Assembly (NCBI RefSeq): GCF_001307195.1 | Contig: NZ_CP012808.1 | Span: 310,001-374,000, forward strand | Reading direction: 5' to 3' | Source: Acinetobacter equi | Lineage (GTDB): Bacteria > Pseudomonadota > Gammaproteobacteria > Pseudomonadales > Moraxellaceae | DNA length: 64,000 nt | Shown here: in pieces, positions 31,812 through 42,200 of the stretch | How the letters are laid out: the number at the start of each line of letters is the position of its first letter | Numbering within the stretch: position 1 is the first letter of the stretch | Notes under the pieces: model-generated | Seen by the model: the letters and a program-made list of their open reading frames with translations, nothing else | The model's database searches: none | Told to the model about the DNA's origin: nothing | Program-made: the position numbers and the translations under genes

Positions 31812-32862
31812 TTTTTAAATATTCTTTTCTAACTGCCATTCTAGATGGAAACAACCTAATTTCAAAATATTTATTTATTGAAGAATCAACAACATAATGA
31901 TCATTTTCTTCAACTTTACACGCTTCATTCACTTCTGCTGACCAATATGGAATTTTCGCCTGATATTTCATTAAATAACGTCTCACCCATAACCATGGAT
32001 AAAAAATAGGTGCAACTAATGTTAATTCTGCAATACCCAACGGTTTATAGTTATAAAAAAGTCTAAGCTTACTCATTTCATAGCTTTCAAGTTTTTGGTC
32101 AATGTCATTACAAAAACATAGCTGTATTTCATTAAAACTTTCTAAACTATTGGCATCAATATAAAAATCTTGCGGTCCATCTTCCATATAATGGCGTATA
32201 AATTCCCAGTAAGATAAGCATTGCTTGGTATCTTCTGCAAAAGGTGTTGGACTATTTAAACTAAAACTAAATTCTATATTATCATCAGCATCTACTTTCG
32301 CTGCACGTAATTCAACTTTCTTAATTCCATATAACCAATCTACAGTGGCAATATAGAAAAAAAGTTCATCCCAGTCATAAATTTTTTCCTCTCCATCTTT
32401 TGTAAAAACATAAACTTTTTTATTTTTTCGATTAAAACGTATAGGTAAATAATAAAAACTTTTATATTCATATTTCTTAAACTCTTTAAATACAAATTTA
32501 TTATAAAAAACAATAGTAACAAAAAAATATAAAATAAAAATGAAAATAAAAAAAAAGTCAAACTCATAACCATCATTTATAAATTTACAAATAACTTCAT
32601 AAATAAAATATAAATAAACACTTAAGCAAAATAATAAAAACATACAGATCATTAAAAAAGAATATAGTCCATAAAAATTATAATTCCTATTTACTATTTC
32701 CAAATAAGTAGAATTCATTTTTATAGCAGATAAATAATGAAAGGGCTCTATATTAACTTTCTGATGAATATTAAGCCTAAGCTTTTTATCATCTTCATCT
32801 ATTTTTTTAATCTTTGAATAATCTGAATAAATCCAATTACCAGTACTTTTATCTTGGCTCAA
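31804..32862 (-). CDS. DUF6708-like membrane protein, copy A (probable T6SS immunity)
   Basis: 352 residues: cytoplasmic N-terminal part (about 1-67), two membrane segments (about 68-92 and 102-122), then a soluble part with YYLPIRFNRKNKKVYVF (about 138-154), SYWEFIRHYMEDGP (about 225-240) and a C-terminal hydrophobic IFYPWLWVRRY segment. The same IRFNRK and WEF-x-RRYM motifs recur in the two genes upstream and fit the DUF6708 family, found beside T6SS genes in Acinetobacter. Copy A and copy B are almost identical outside the membrane region. Last intact gene of the island; very A/T-rich. Immunity function is inferred from position downstream of a pore-forming effector; an effector role is an alternative. 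Confidence 0.7.
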   Translation of the reverse strand: MSQDKSTGNWIYSDYSKIKKIDEDDKKLRLNIHQKVNIEPFHYLSAIKMNSTYLEIVNRNYNFYGLYSFLMICMFLLFCLSVYLYFIYEVICKFINDGYEFDFFFIFIFILYFFVTIVFYNKFVFKEFKKYEYKSFYYLPIRFNRKNKKVYVFTKDGEEKIYDWDELFFYIATVDWLYGIKKVELRAAKVDADDNIEFSFSLNSPTPFAEDTKQCLSYWEFIRHYMEDGPQDFYIDANSLESFNEIQLCFCNDIDQKLESYEMSKLRLFYNYKPLGIAELTLVAPIFYPWLWVRRYLMKYQAKIPYWSAEVNEACKVEENDHYVVDSSINKYFEIRLFPSRMAVRKEYLKND

Positions 32863-34047
32863 TATTTATACCTATACTTTTACATATTTAAGCCAAGACA
32901 AAAATCTCAAATATATTTCTATATTGACTTAATCATTTTTTAAATATTCTTTTCTAACTGCCATTCTAGATGGAAATAACCTAATTTCAAAATATTTATT
33001 TATTGAAGAATCAACAATATAAGGATCATTTTCTTCAACTTTACACGCTTCATTCACTTCTGCTGACCAATATGGAATTTTTGCCTGATATTTCATGAAA
33101 TAACGTCTCACCCATAACCATGGATAAAAAATAGGTGCGACTAGTATCAAATCGACAACACCTAGCGGCTTATAGTTGTAAAAAAGTCTAAGCTTACTCA
33201 TTTCATAGCTTTCAAGTTTTTGGTCAATATCATTACAAAAACAAAGCTTAGACTCATTAAAACTTTCTAAACTTTTGGCATCAATATAAAAATATTGTGG
33301 TCCATCTTCCATATAATGGCGTATAAATTCCCAGTAAGATAAGCATTGCTTGGTATCTTCTGCAAAAGGTGTTGGACTATTTAAACTAAAACTAAATTCT
33401 ATATTATCATCAGCATCTACTTTCGCTGCACGTAATTCAACTTTCTTAATTCCATATAACCAATCTACAGTGGCAATATAGAAAAAAAGTTCATCCCAAT
33501 CATAAATTTTTTCCTCTCCCTCTCTTGTAAAAACATAAACTTTTTTATTTTTTCGATTAAAACGTATAGGTAAATAATAAAAACTTTTATATTCAAATTT
33601 TTTAAAATACTTATATCCAACTTTATAATTAGCTAAAAAAAATACACCAAAAAAAATCAATATAACAAAATACATTATCAAACTAAACCCATTCTCAATT
33701 TGATAAATAATTGTATCAACTAATGCATATATTGGTAAAATAATACAAAATAAAATAAAGAAACCACCTGCTAATAATGAGTACAGCCCATAAAAATTAT
33801 AATTTCTATTTGCTATTTCCAAATAAGTAGAATTCATTTTTATAGCAGATAAATAATGAAAGGGTTCTATATTAACTTTTTGATGAATATTAAGCCTAAG
33901 CTTTTTATCATCTACATCTATTTTTTTAATATTTGAATAATCTGAATAAATCCAATTACCTGTGCTTTTATCTTGGCTCAATATTTATACCTATACTTTT
34001 ACATATTTAAGCCAAGACAAAAATCTCGAATATATTTCTATATTGAC
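32863..34047. repeat. tandem ~1.1 kb duplication covering the two DUF6708-like genes
   Basis: The spacer 32863-32928 and the sequence 33982-34047 match over their length apart from about one base, and the coding parts match except for the central ~190 bp. Adjacent head-to-tail copies of gene plus spacer. Confidence 0.8.
32929..33981 (-). CDS. DUF6708-like membrane protein, copy B (tandem paralogue of copy A)
   Basis: 350 residues. Residues 1-67 and about 131-350 are nearly identical to copy A; the intervening membrane region (YSLLAGGFFILFCIILPIYA and VILIFFGVFFL) is unrelated in sequence though still two hydrophobic spans. The ~65 bp sequence between this gene and copy A is repeated almost exactly upstream of this gene (33982-34047), so a whole ~1.1 kb unit was duplicated. 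It lies 84 bp downstream of the third family member. See copy A for family reasoning. Confidence 0.7.
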   Translation of the reverse strand: MSQDKSTGNWIYSDYSNIKKIDVDDKKLRLNIHQKVNIEPFHYLSAIKMNSTYLEIANRNYNFYGLYSLLAGGFFILFCIILPIYALVDTIIYQIENGFSLIMYFVILIFFGVFFLANYKVGYKYFKKFEYKSFYYLPIRFNRKNKKVYVFTREGEEKIYDWDELFFYIATVDWLYGIKKVELRAAKVDADDNIEFSFSLNSPTPFAEDTKQCLSYWEFIRHYMEDGPQYFYIDAKSLESFNESKLCFCNDIDQKLESYEMSKLRLFYNYKPLGVVDLILVAPIFYPWLWVRRYFMKYQAKIPYWSAEVNEACKVEENDPYIVDSSINKYFEIRLFPSRMAVRKEYLKND

Positions 34048-34065
34048 TTAATTATTACCTTAATA

Positions 34066-35004
34066 TTACTCTAAAAAATCTTTAGGAATATTTGGAATTT
34101 TTGAAGTTTTTACACATAAGCGTCGAGCTAAAAATTGAGGAATACCAAAAAATATTAAGTTTAAATTAAAGTTTGACGGTAACATAATTTCATTTGTTAA
34201 ATAATTAATCGTTGAAAATTTTAATAATTTTATTCTTTTCCAACTTTCACTTGCTGTCTCTTTTCTAGATCGATTTGGAGCAAATGTTAATATAAATGGT
34301 GTTAGTTTTTCTAGACTTTCTCCCGCCATATACCGTCTAAAAAATTCCCAATGACCAACAACTAAATCCATATTATTTAAGCGAAATGGGAAAATAATAC
34401 CTTTTTGTACAACACGATTATAATCTAGTATCGAAGCATTCACTATGTAATCTCTATCTTCATTCATCGTAATTGAAAAGTTATAATCTTTCCAAGGTGC
34501 AGAAATCCACTCTTTTCTATAAGGTTCAAAATAATGTAATTCTTGTTTTTTACGATTAAAAATAAGAGGATAATGGGTATAACCAAAAATTTCACGTTTA
34601 AATGATATTGTAAAAATCTTATATAAAAAATATCCTCCCCCTACAATACCCAAAGAACTAATAATAAACGTAAGAAATGTCATTCGATCACCCAATATAG
34701 CGAGAGGAAAGACTATCAACATGCTACCAACCATTATAAATAAAAGAGTTGAAAACAGTAGCGAAAATATCGTGGGTAAACCTCGAATTTCATCCCATGC
34801 ATCAGTACAAATGATATAATCCTCATTTATCTCTTGAATATTAAGTGATGAAATTAATATTAGATTAAGCTTCTGATTTAAATCTAAATTAAAGTTTATC
34901 ATCCCTCTTTCGTTTAAATAACTCAACTTCATTGGTGCTGTTTGCTCTATTATCAAACCTTCTAGCAGATTTTTATTTTCATAACCATAATTACCGCTCA
35001 CCAC
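34066..35004 (-). CDS. DUF6708-like membrane protein, divergent copy (probable T6SS immunity)
   Basis: 312 residues. Two membrane segments (about 78-104 and 110-132), YTHYPLIFNRKKQELHYF (about 140-157), VVGHWEFFRRYMAGES (about 212-227) and a C-terminal FGIPQFLARRL hydrophobic segment match the layout of the two paralogues downstream, at low identity. It starts with GTG at 35004 whose G is also the last base of the effector stop (TAGTG), so it is coupled to the effector gene. Being the first gene after the effector makes it the best candidate for the cognate immunity protein. Function inferred. Confidence 0.7.
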   Translation of the reverse strand: MVSGNYGYENKNLLEGLIIEQTAPMKLSYLNERGMINFNLDLNQKLNLILISSLNIQEINEDYIICTDAWDEIRGLPTIFSLLFSTLLFIMVGSMLIVFPLAILGDRMTFLTFIISSLGIVGGGYFLYKIFTISFKREIFGYTHYPLIFNRKKQELHYFEPYRKEWISAPWKDYNFSITMNEDRDYIVNASILDYNRVVQKGIIFPFRLNNMDLVVGHWEFFRRYMAGESLEKLTPFILTFAPNRSRKETASESWKRIKLLKFSTINYLTNEIMLPSNFNLNLIFFGIPQFLARRLCVKTSKIPNIPKDFLE

Positions 35005-37762
35005 TATTCTCCCATTGCTTCTTTTACAGCCATATCATAATTTTTTTCAAGCTTATCTAAGGTAAATTCTTTATTATTTACCCCCCAGTAACTCTCTTTT
35101 AACCAATATCTTAACTGTTGACGCCGTACATAATCTGCATAATAGTCAAGACCAAAACCAATAATAATTAATAATATACCCCAACCTGTTGCACCAAGAC
35201 CAAGTAATCTTACAGATGTAGCTGCTGTTCCTTTTCTTAAAAGATAGGTAGAAAGACCTAATGAAACTCCATATGTTGTATCTAACAAAAAACTTGTTGT
35301 ATTATTATTCCGTAAGGAGTTATAAGCATTTCTGAATTCTAATGCAGCAAATATAGCAGCACCTCCATATAAACCAATCCTTGCTAAGTTACGAATAGAT
35401 GTAAATCTAGAAGCTAGATGAGTAGTATAAATATTTTTTACATCGGGGAATCCTTGATACAGCATAATTTGCCTTTGTGCAAAATCCATAATACTACCAA
35501 TGAGTATTAATGGTTGTGCAGCAATCACTAATTGTGCATCTAATGTTTCTTTTTCACTTAAAGACTCATGTCGAACTTTTTGATATGCCGTCAGTATTGC
35601 AAAACTTTGTAAAGCACTAGCAAGCACACCCAATGCTAGTGCCTTATTATTATTTGGATGTAATTCTTTCAATTTATTATTCATAAATTGTGGATCTAGC
35701 TTAAAATCTGAAATTGATTTATAAACATTATTCTGTGTTTTATTATGTCTATTTGATAAATATAATTTTTTATCTAAAATAAATTCAAATTCTACAATTT
35801 TATTAGGGTTTTTAATATTCGATTCTAAAATCATACGATCTAATTTACTTTGTAATGCACGTGCTCGTTCTCTTTTATTATCACTTCTTTGTATTCCTGA
35901 ATCTTGAATCGCTCTATATACCTCAGATGGAACTTTACCTAAAGTTCCTGTATATCTAACTAAAATCAATTCTTGTTCATAAAACATTTGTACACCAAAT
36001 GCTACGGGTAAATTTTTAAGATCAGCACCAACCTCATTAAAAATTAAGGCAATTTGTGCATGTAATCTATCACCTATTACTGTATGTGACAGATTGTTTT
36101 GTAATTTAAAATAATTTGCTAAATCTATCTCATCAAGCACTTGTGAATAGCCATAATACAAACCTGCATTACTTGGGATACTTTCTGTACTTGCTATAAG
36201 AAAATGATCTACTGTATCTAATTTAAAATTAGAGTAATTAGAACTAACGTATTGTTTCAATTTATTATTATTATAAAATAATGCTCTAATAGGATAATTT
36301 CTATCAGAAATTGATTTTTCTTTCAGTAATTCATAAAAAAACTCAGAAATCTTTGGATAATTAACCGAGTCACCAATTACAATACCTAAAATATTAAAAA
36401 ACTCTCCTAAAATTTCAATATTTTCTTTATCAAAATAATTTTCCATATAATGGAAAAATAAATCTCCTTTAAAAAAATCGATATATGTATCTGATAAATT
36501 ATCAATTTTTGAATTTAAATCTTTATAAGCATTAGATTGCGTCCATTTCTGATATTTATTTTCATCTACAACTTCTAAATAATTCTTCCAATTACTTTTA
36601 AAATCTTTATCCTTTTTTTCATTTATACTTCGAATAAAAATTTCTTTAGCTTCAGGTGTGAGTATTTCTAATAAATCAAATTTTTCATCATTAAGTTTAT
36701 TTTTCAATTCCTTTTTACTTAACCCATTATTTATTTTAAATTTATTGCCTTGTAATCCATACATCATTTCATTTGGTAACAAGCCTTTTTTATAATTCGC
36801 TAGAATTCCTCTTTTAGTATAGTCCTCCACTTCAAAATATGCTGAAGCAGCACATGATCTACTAACCCCAAGTTGAATTTGTGAAAACTTTTCATCCATA
36901 TAAAGATCTTTTTCATTATTCTTGTTATATTTTTCTTTGTAATACCTCATCACTTGCCCAATATCTTTTAGAATTCCAACTGGATCATCTAATACAATAA
37001 CTGGATAATCTATTGATTTTTTATCTCCATCAAAATAGTAATTTTTCAAATTTTCAAAAATTTTATTTTGATTTTTAAATAACGGATTTTTTTTGAAATA
37101 TCTCTATCTTTAATCCATGAATTTGAATGTTCAAAATCAAAATTAGCTAAATCATCAATATATGTATACTGACTTTTCTCTAATCTATATTCATGTTGTA
37201 TCTTATTTTTTGACACTATTCTAAATAAATCTTTTCTATTTTCTAATTTTTTTATGACTGTTTTTGAGAACTGGTGTCTTGAATAAATAATCCCTATTTC
37301 ATCTACTCCTACATATAAATCTAAATGCAATGCATTTATAGTTGTATCACCATAACCTTTTGACTTTTTAGACTCTTGCGTCTCAAAACATATCGCATGT
37401 GTTTTTTCAACATCTTCATGATCTTCTATATTTTCTAACGGTATTGTCGACAAATAGCCATTGCTGCTTATAGAATAAGCTCTAATAGGATATTCAAGCC
37501 CTTGTTTATGATGATCATGACTCCAAGCCTCAGCGTATACATATAAATAGCCTGTTTCCAATAATCTTAATGTATAAACCAAATTATCAGGTAAGTTTGG
37601 ATAATTTTTTGTTAAATGACTGGGGCATTCTTTCACTTGATTTTTAAATCCTATGCCAATTCTTACTGGCAAGTCTACTCCTAATCTGGCACAAATATCA
37701 CAGCGATTACCATCCCCTTGATCTAAATTTCCTTGTTCTATATTTTCATTTACATCTTCCAT
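35004..37762 (-). pseudogene. VasX-like T6SS effector (BTH_I2691 type), split by a frameshift at an A8 run
   Basis: Two frames read as one gene. The first (37762-37046) has CDICARLG and LPVRIGIGF, then NLVYTLRLLETGYLYVYAEA, the N-terminal VasX region. The second (open from about 37049 to 35004) continues with VIVLDDPVGILKDIGQVM, and ends in four or five hydrophobic segments (last ~230 residues, including GATGWGILLIIIGFGLDYY and LRYWLKESYWG), the membrane-inserting C-terminus. The frames meet at A8 (37087-37094). One more A, or a -1 slip at in-frame A-AAA-AAA (codons TCA AAA AAA), would give ~919 residues, the family length. Pore formation in target membranes is known for VasX and inferred here. 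Starts one base after the DUF4123 stop. Confidence 0.8.
37046..37762 (-). CDS. N-terminal fragment of the VasX-like effector as it stands in the sequence
   Basis: Read without recoding, this is a 238-residue product with the VasX N-terminal domain and an out-of-frame tail (about 12 residues after KDRDISKK). It could still bind the DUF4123 adaptor but lacks the membrane region. See the full split-gene entry for the joint interpretation. Confidence 0.6.
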   Translation of the reverse strand: MEDVNENIEQGNLDQGDGNRCDICARLGVDLPVRIGIGFKNQVKECPSHLTKNYPNLPDNLVYTLRLLETGYLYVYAEAWSHDHHKQGLEYPIRAYSISSNGYLSTIPLENIEDHEDVEKTHAICFETQESKKSKGYGDTTINALHLDLYVGVDEIGIIYSRHQFSKTVIKKLENRKDLFRIVSKNKIQHEYRLEKSQYTYIDDLANFDFEHSNSWIKDRDISKKIRYLKIKIKFLKI

Positions 37763-37763
37763 C

Positions 37764-38465
37764 TTAAATTACTCCATACTTTTTATACACATTTGAAACT
37801 ATTTCTATAAAATATTCTTTTCTTGGAAGCTTTCTTAAATTATCTACCATTTCATTTATTTCTTTCTTTATATCTAAATTAATATCATCAATTAAACTAA
37901 TATCTAATTTTTTATTATAAATAAAATCATCTTGATTTAAATTCAACCCTCTAAACTCTCCATTTATACATATAATATACTCATCAAAGTTATTTAAAAA
38001 CTTTTCTTTCCACCCAGAAAAAATATTTCTATATATTTTATTTTCATCGTACATAAGAGCATTTAAATGTAGAGAAACCCTTGGATCATAAAACCGAAAA
38101 AGGCTTTTCCTACTATTTCCAACTACCATTAATTTCACCATAAGATCAGCCATTTCCTCTAAATCTAATGTAGACTTAATTAGATTCTGGGCTATATACA
38201 TATCATCAAAATAATTTACAAATCTTGTATAATAATTTAAAACTAGTTCTTCTAAAAAACTTTGCTTAATATCTTCACTGATGGAATTTAAATCTACTAA
38301 TATTGGACAAAAATATTTTTTTTTAAAAACATCTTCACCTAAATATTTATATTTAATATTATTTCCATCATATATTTCAATCATATTAGGAAAAAACCGT
38401 TGTTCATATACCATATAATTATATTTCTTAAAATTTTCTAAATTTAAATCTATTACATTTAACAT
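37764..38465 (-). CDS. DUF4123 T6SS effector chaperone/adaptor
   Basis: Adaptor (TEC/Tap family) that loads an effector on its VgrG. 233 residues; the hallmark is FRFYDPRVSLHL (about residues 121-132), matching the FRFYDPRV motif of DUF4123. The N-terminal half is A/T-rich in coding but forms a plausible alpha/beta fold. It lies 11 bp after vgrG and 1 bp before the VasX-like effector, exactly the vgrG-DUF4123-effector order of T6SS modules, so the effector downstream is its likely client. Confidence 0.85.
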   Translation of the reverse strand: MLNVIDLNLENFKKYNYMVYEQRFFPNMIEIYDGNNIKYKYLGEDVFKKKYFCPILVDLNSISEDIKQSFLEELVLNYYTRFVNYFDDMYIAQNLIKSTLDLEEMADLMVKLMVVGNSRKSLFRFYDPRVSLHLNALMYDENKIYRNIFSGWKEKFLNNFDEYIICINGEFRGLNLNQDDFIYNKKLDISLIDDINLDIKKEINEMVDNLRKLPRKEYFIEIVSNVYKKYGVI

Positions 38466-38476
38466 TCATTAAAACC

Positions 38477-41104
38477 TTAATCTAAACTTATTAAAGCATT
38501 GCCATTTCTAGCTGCATTTTGCAATTTATAAGGACATTTTAATATTGGAAGCTCTATAAATTTGCTATCAATATGTTGCCCTGCCTTAAATAAATGCTGC
38601 CCTGCTTTACTTTCAAATTTACTTGCCGTTGTAGAAAAAATCCCTGATGCATTAATCTTTAATTCTGAACCATCTGCAACAATTTGAATTTCTTTAGGAC
38701 TCGTAATATAAACAGTATCTTCTGTCGATATTACCTGTATTCCCTTACGTGCAATAAAATCTGCTTCACCATCTTGTGCCTGTAGTTCTACATTCCCTTT
38801 AGCTGCATAAGCACGCAACCCCTCTTGGGCTGCAAATAAACTTATTTTTTGGCTTGCATGCCCAACTAAAGACTTTTGAGTAGACACATTAATACTATCA
38901 CCTGCGGTATAACCCATCTGTCCATCTGCAGATAAATACAAATCCTCATTTGTAGAAACTGCTATAGATTTTGGAGCAGCCAAAACCATTACAGCTGCTT
39001 TAAAAGCATCGGCCTTTTTAGGATCTTCTTTCACCAAAGTTGCAATAAAACCTTGTATTTTATCCAATACTTCTAAAGGATCAGTCTGTTGATTCTTCGC
39101 TACTTCACTTAAAGCTTTTGCACTACTTAAATTCGATTCAAGCTGACTTTTCGCTTCATTCGCATCTAAGTGACTACCTTCGGCATTGTCTTGTTTATGC
39201 GTTGTCAGTAATAAACCATTGCCTGCGCGTACCGCACCCCATTGGTCTGTTCTCAGCTCAAAACCTTCTCCACGTCCTTCACTTTCTGCTTGCTCTTTAG
39301 GATGACTTAAATTACCTAAGTTAAGCTGAGTTGCCCCATGACTACTTTGAAGTTGAGTTGAAATTTGCTCTGTCGTATCATCAAATCTTAATTGTCCAAA
39401 GCCTTCACCTGCAACTTCCTTGGAACGTATACCACTGAGCTTTTTGGTATCTGGCAATTGCCCTTTTATATCGAACTTAGTTGGGCTTCGCTCTGCTTCA
39501 TGAATACGTCCAACTACAAATGGTCGGTCAATATTGCCATCAAAGAAGTCGATAACGACTATTTCACCAATACGAGGTAAGAAACGTGCTCCATATCCTT
39601 CACCTGCCCAAGGTGTAAGGACATCTACCCAAGCAGAGTCTGTGTCATTGTCATTTGTCCCTGCACCACTATCATGAGCATGGTCTTCACTTCGGGTAAA
39701 TAGGAAACGGACTTTTATACGTCCCCATTCATCCACATGAATTTCTTCACCTTCAGGACCAACCACTTTGGCACGTTGTGGATATGTTGTCGGTCGATCT
39801 TTCAGTAAATGATATTCGGGAACAACGGGTATTGTGCGTCTTTGTAAAACTAATTCATTGGCTTGACGTTCATCACCAACCTGTTGTTCTGCTTTCAACC
39901 AGTTACTTTGTTGAAGTAATTGTTGAATTTGCTGACTTAAATCTTTGGGTAAATTATTTTGGTTATAAAAGTGTTTTGATAGAATTAGAAATTGTTTGTC
40001 TGAACCACTATGTAAATCTATTTCTGGATGTTCATTAAATTCAAACCAATAACCAACTTGAGCATCTCGTACAGTCGATTTTGCAATAAATTGTTTGGCT
40101 TGGGCATCATAATATTTACTGAGGTTTTCATTTAATTTTTCTATTTGTTGATTACTTGATGCTGTAGCTTGGTCTTCTCCATTTAAGTCCTGCATCCAAG
40201 CAGGGCTCATATGCCATGCTTGTTCTAGGCTTAAACTGACATTATCTTGATTTCCACTATGTTGATGCTTACTCAGTACTGAACCTGCACCTTCTTCTTG
40301 GCTTAAGCTATCGGCTTGCCAACGTTGTACATGAACTGCAGTGGGTTGTAAGCTACGTTGGGCAATAAAGCTCACGATACTGTCTTGCTTTTCTGTAGCA
40401 TTTGAACGGTGGTAACGAATATTCCCACGGCTTAATGATTTGTATTGTGCTTGATCATCAATTAAACGTAGTTTTTGAGCTTCAATTGAAGCCATAAATG
40501 ATGAAACCGTTTGCTGTGCTTCATCTATTAAGTAGCTAATACCTTCACTTTTCCATAGTCTTTGTAAAAAGCTAAGGTCAAGTTCATTACTTTGCATAAT
40601 GAATGGGCGAACATCGCCATTTTAGCTTAGTCCTGTTAAATCTAAGTTTAAACTGGCAGCAAAAAGTGGACTTTTGTCTTGCCATTCTTTAAAAAGAATT
40701 TCCGTTACCTCACGGACACTTTTATTCATAAAGACACGGCTATTGCGTCGTTTTGTCCAAAGAGAAGTTGGATCTTCTAAAGTGAGTTTGTATGCAGTTA
40801 ATGCACCATCACTTTGTCCTTGAGCAGCTTGGGTAATAATTCCTGTGGTACGAAACAATTGCCCACGGTCAGTCACCTGATCTACAGCAACTTGTACGCC
40901 AATAAATTGTTTTAATGGTAAATATGCATTCGTTGAGAAACAAATAAGTTCAGCCTGAAGTCCACCATTAATTTGATGTTGACCTTCAATGCGTTGTAAA
41001 AAGACTTCAGTATTAAGTGCTGGATTTGAAAACTGAATATGAAGTGATCTTTTTTGTGCACCTAAGCCCAAGTTTTCTAGGGCTGAAAATATATTTCCCA
41101 ACAT
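38477..41104 (-). pseudogene. vgrG: T6SS tip protein VgrG interrupted by one in-frame TAA
   Basis: VgrG is the trimeric spike that carries effectors out of the cell. The N-terminal gp27-like part (41104 to 40622, starts MLGNIFSALENLGLGAQKRS) ends in DLTGLS, then TAA (40622-40624), and the same frame goes on NGDVRPFI and MQSNELDLSFLQRLWKSEG, the well-known continuation of VgrG. The remaining 706 residues have the OB/gp5 domain (VDEWGRIKVRFLF, GARFLPRIGEIVVIDFFDGN) and a DUF2345 C-terminal domain. Without the stop the product would be 875 residues. A CAA, GAA or AAA to TAA change explains it. Reinitiation at the ATG at 40597 would yield the C-terminal part only. Confidence 0.85.
40622..41104 (-). 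CDS. N-terminal fragment of VgrG as it stands in the sequence
   Basis: 160-residue frame from the VgrG start to the premature TAA; contains only the first gp27-like domain (MLGNIFSALE...VFMNKSVREVTEILFKEW). Alone it should not form a spike. See the full entry. Confidence 0.6.
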   Translation of the reverse strand: MLGNIFSALENLGLGAQKRSLHIQFSNPALNTEVFLQRIEGQHQINGGLQAELICFSTNAYLPLKQFIGVQVAVDQVTDRGQLFRTTGIITQAAQGQSDGALTAYKLTLEDPTSLWTKRRNSRVFMNKSVREVTEILFKEWQDKSPLFAASLNLDLTGLS

Positions 41105-41204
41105 AATTTTTGTCTTATTTAATTTGAGGTAATAATTATCTTTAATCTTAACAAATTAACGTGACTTATTTAACTATTTAGACATATTTGTAACAATTTT
41201 AATG

Positions 41205-41232
41205 CAAAAAAACGGTGCCTAAGCACCGTTTC
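41205..41232 (-). terminator. intrinsic terminator of fabI
   Basis: AAACGGTGC, loop CTAA, GCACCGTTT; T run on the minus strand. It isolates fabI from vgrG. Confidence 0.85.
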
Positions 41233-41245
41233 TATTGAAGTAAAA

Positions 41246-42049
41246 TTATTCTACATCCATCAAATCTGGGCTCATACCTACTGTATTAAAGCCTGCATCA
41301 ACATATAAAATTTCACCAGTAATACCATTTGCCCACGGTGAACATAAGAACAACGCAGCATTACCTACATCTTCAATTGTCACATTACGCTTAAGCGGTG
41401 CAACTTTTTCATTGGCATCTAACATTTTACGGAATGATTTAATACCAGATGCTGCTAATGTACGAATTGGTCCCGCAGAAATTGCATTTACACGAATACC
41501 TTCAGCACCTAAGCTTGATGCTAAATAACGAACACCTGCTTCTAAAGATGCTTTTGCCATACCCATAACATTATAGTTAGGCATAACACGCTCAGAACCT
41601 TGATATGTCAATGTCAATAAACAACCTTGACGCGCTAACAATAACGGTTTTGCTGCACGTGCCATTGAAATAAAGCTATATGCACTAATATCGTGTGCAA
41701 TTTTAAAACCATCACGGTCAGTTACATCAGTAAAGTCACCATCTAAAGTATGTGCAGGTGCAAAACCAATTGAGTGAATCAAGCCATCTAAACCATCCCA
41801 ATGCTTTGCTAATTCTGCAAATGCTTGGTCAATTTCAGAGTCAATAGCCACGTCGCAAGGAAAAACGAGTGTTGAACCAAATTGTGCAGCAAATTCATCT
41901 ACACGTTTTTTTAATTTTTCATTTGGATAAGTAAATGCGAGTTCTGCACCTTCACGATGTAATGCTTGTGCAATACCAAATGCAATTGAAAGTTTACTTG
42001 CAATACCTGCAATCAGGAAACGTTTACCTGCCAATAATCCTTGTGCCAT
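41246..42049 (-). CDS. fabI: enoyl-[acyl-carrier-protein] reductase (NADH), FabI type
   Basis: Last reductive step of fatty-acid elongation; triclosan target. 267 residues, SDR fold with the FabI-specific spaced site Y-x6-K in [13 protein letters not shown] (Tyr about 157, Lys about 164), the preceding conserved Tyr in LTLTYQGSE, and [17 protein letters not shown]. The N-terminal nucleotide site is [19 protein letters not shown]. It stands in a short transcription unit, between terminators. Confidence 0.97.
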   Translation of the reverse strand: MAQGLLAGKRFLIAGIASKLSIAFGIAQALHREGAELAFTYPNEKLKKRVDEFAAQFGSTLVFPCDVAIDSEIDQAFAELAKHWDGLDGLIHSIGFAPAHTLDGDFTDVTDRDGFKIAHDISAYSFISMARAAKPLLLARQGCLLTLTYQGSERVMPNYNVMGMAKASLEAGVRYLASSLGAEGIRVNAISAGPIRTLAASGIKSFRKMLDANEKVAPLKRNVTIEDVGNAALFLCSPWANGITGEILYVDAGFNTVGMSPDLMDVE

Positions 42050-42144
42050 GGAATTCTCACTTAAAATAGTTTGCCGACATAATGCCTAATTTTCTGCATT
42101 TCTGAAATTGCATAATGCATCTTTTTTAACTTTTAAGCATATAA

Positions 42145-42175
42145 AAAAATCGCTCAAATAAATTGAGCGATTTTT
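42145..42175 (-). terminator. intrinsic terminator of the Bax-inhibitor-type gene
   Basis: AAAAATCGCTCAA...TTGAGCGATTTTT, 13 bp stem with a short A/T loop, T run on the minus strand. Confidence 0.85.
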
Positions 42176-42200
42176 CTAGCATTCAAACTTCATCTATAAA

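Noticed and set aside
31804..33981. Tandem duplication as an insertion sequence or transposon pair
   Set aside because: No transposase, terminal inverted repeats or target duplication; the repeat unit is gene plus spacer.
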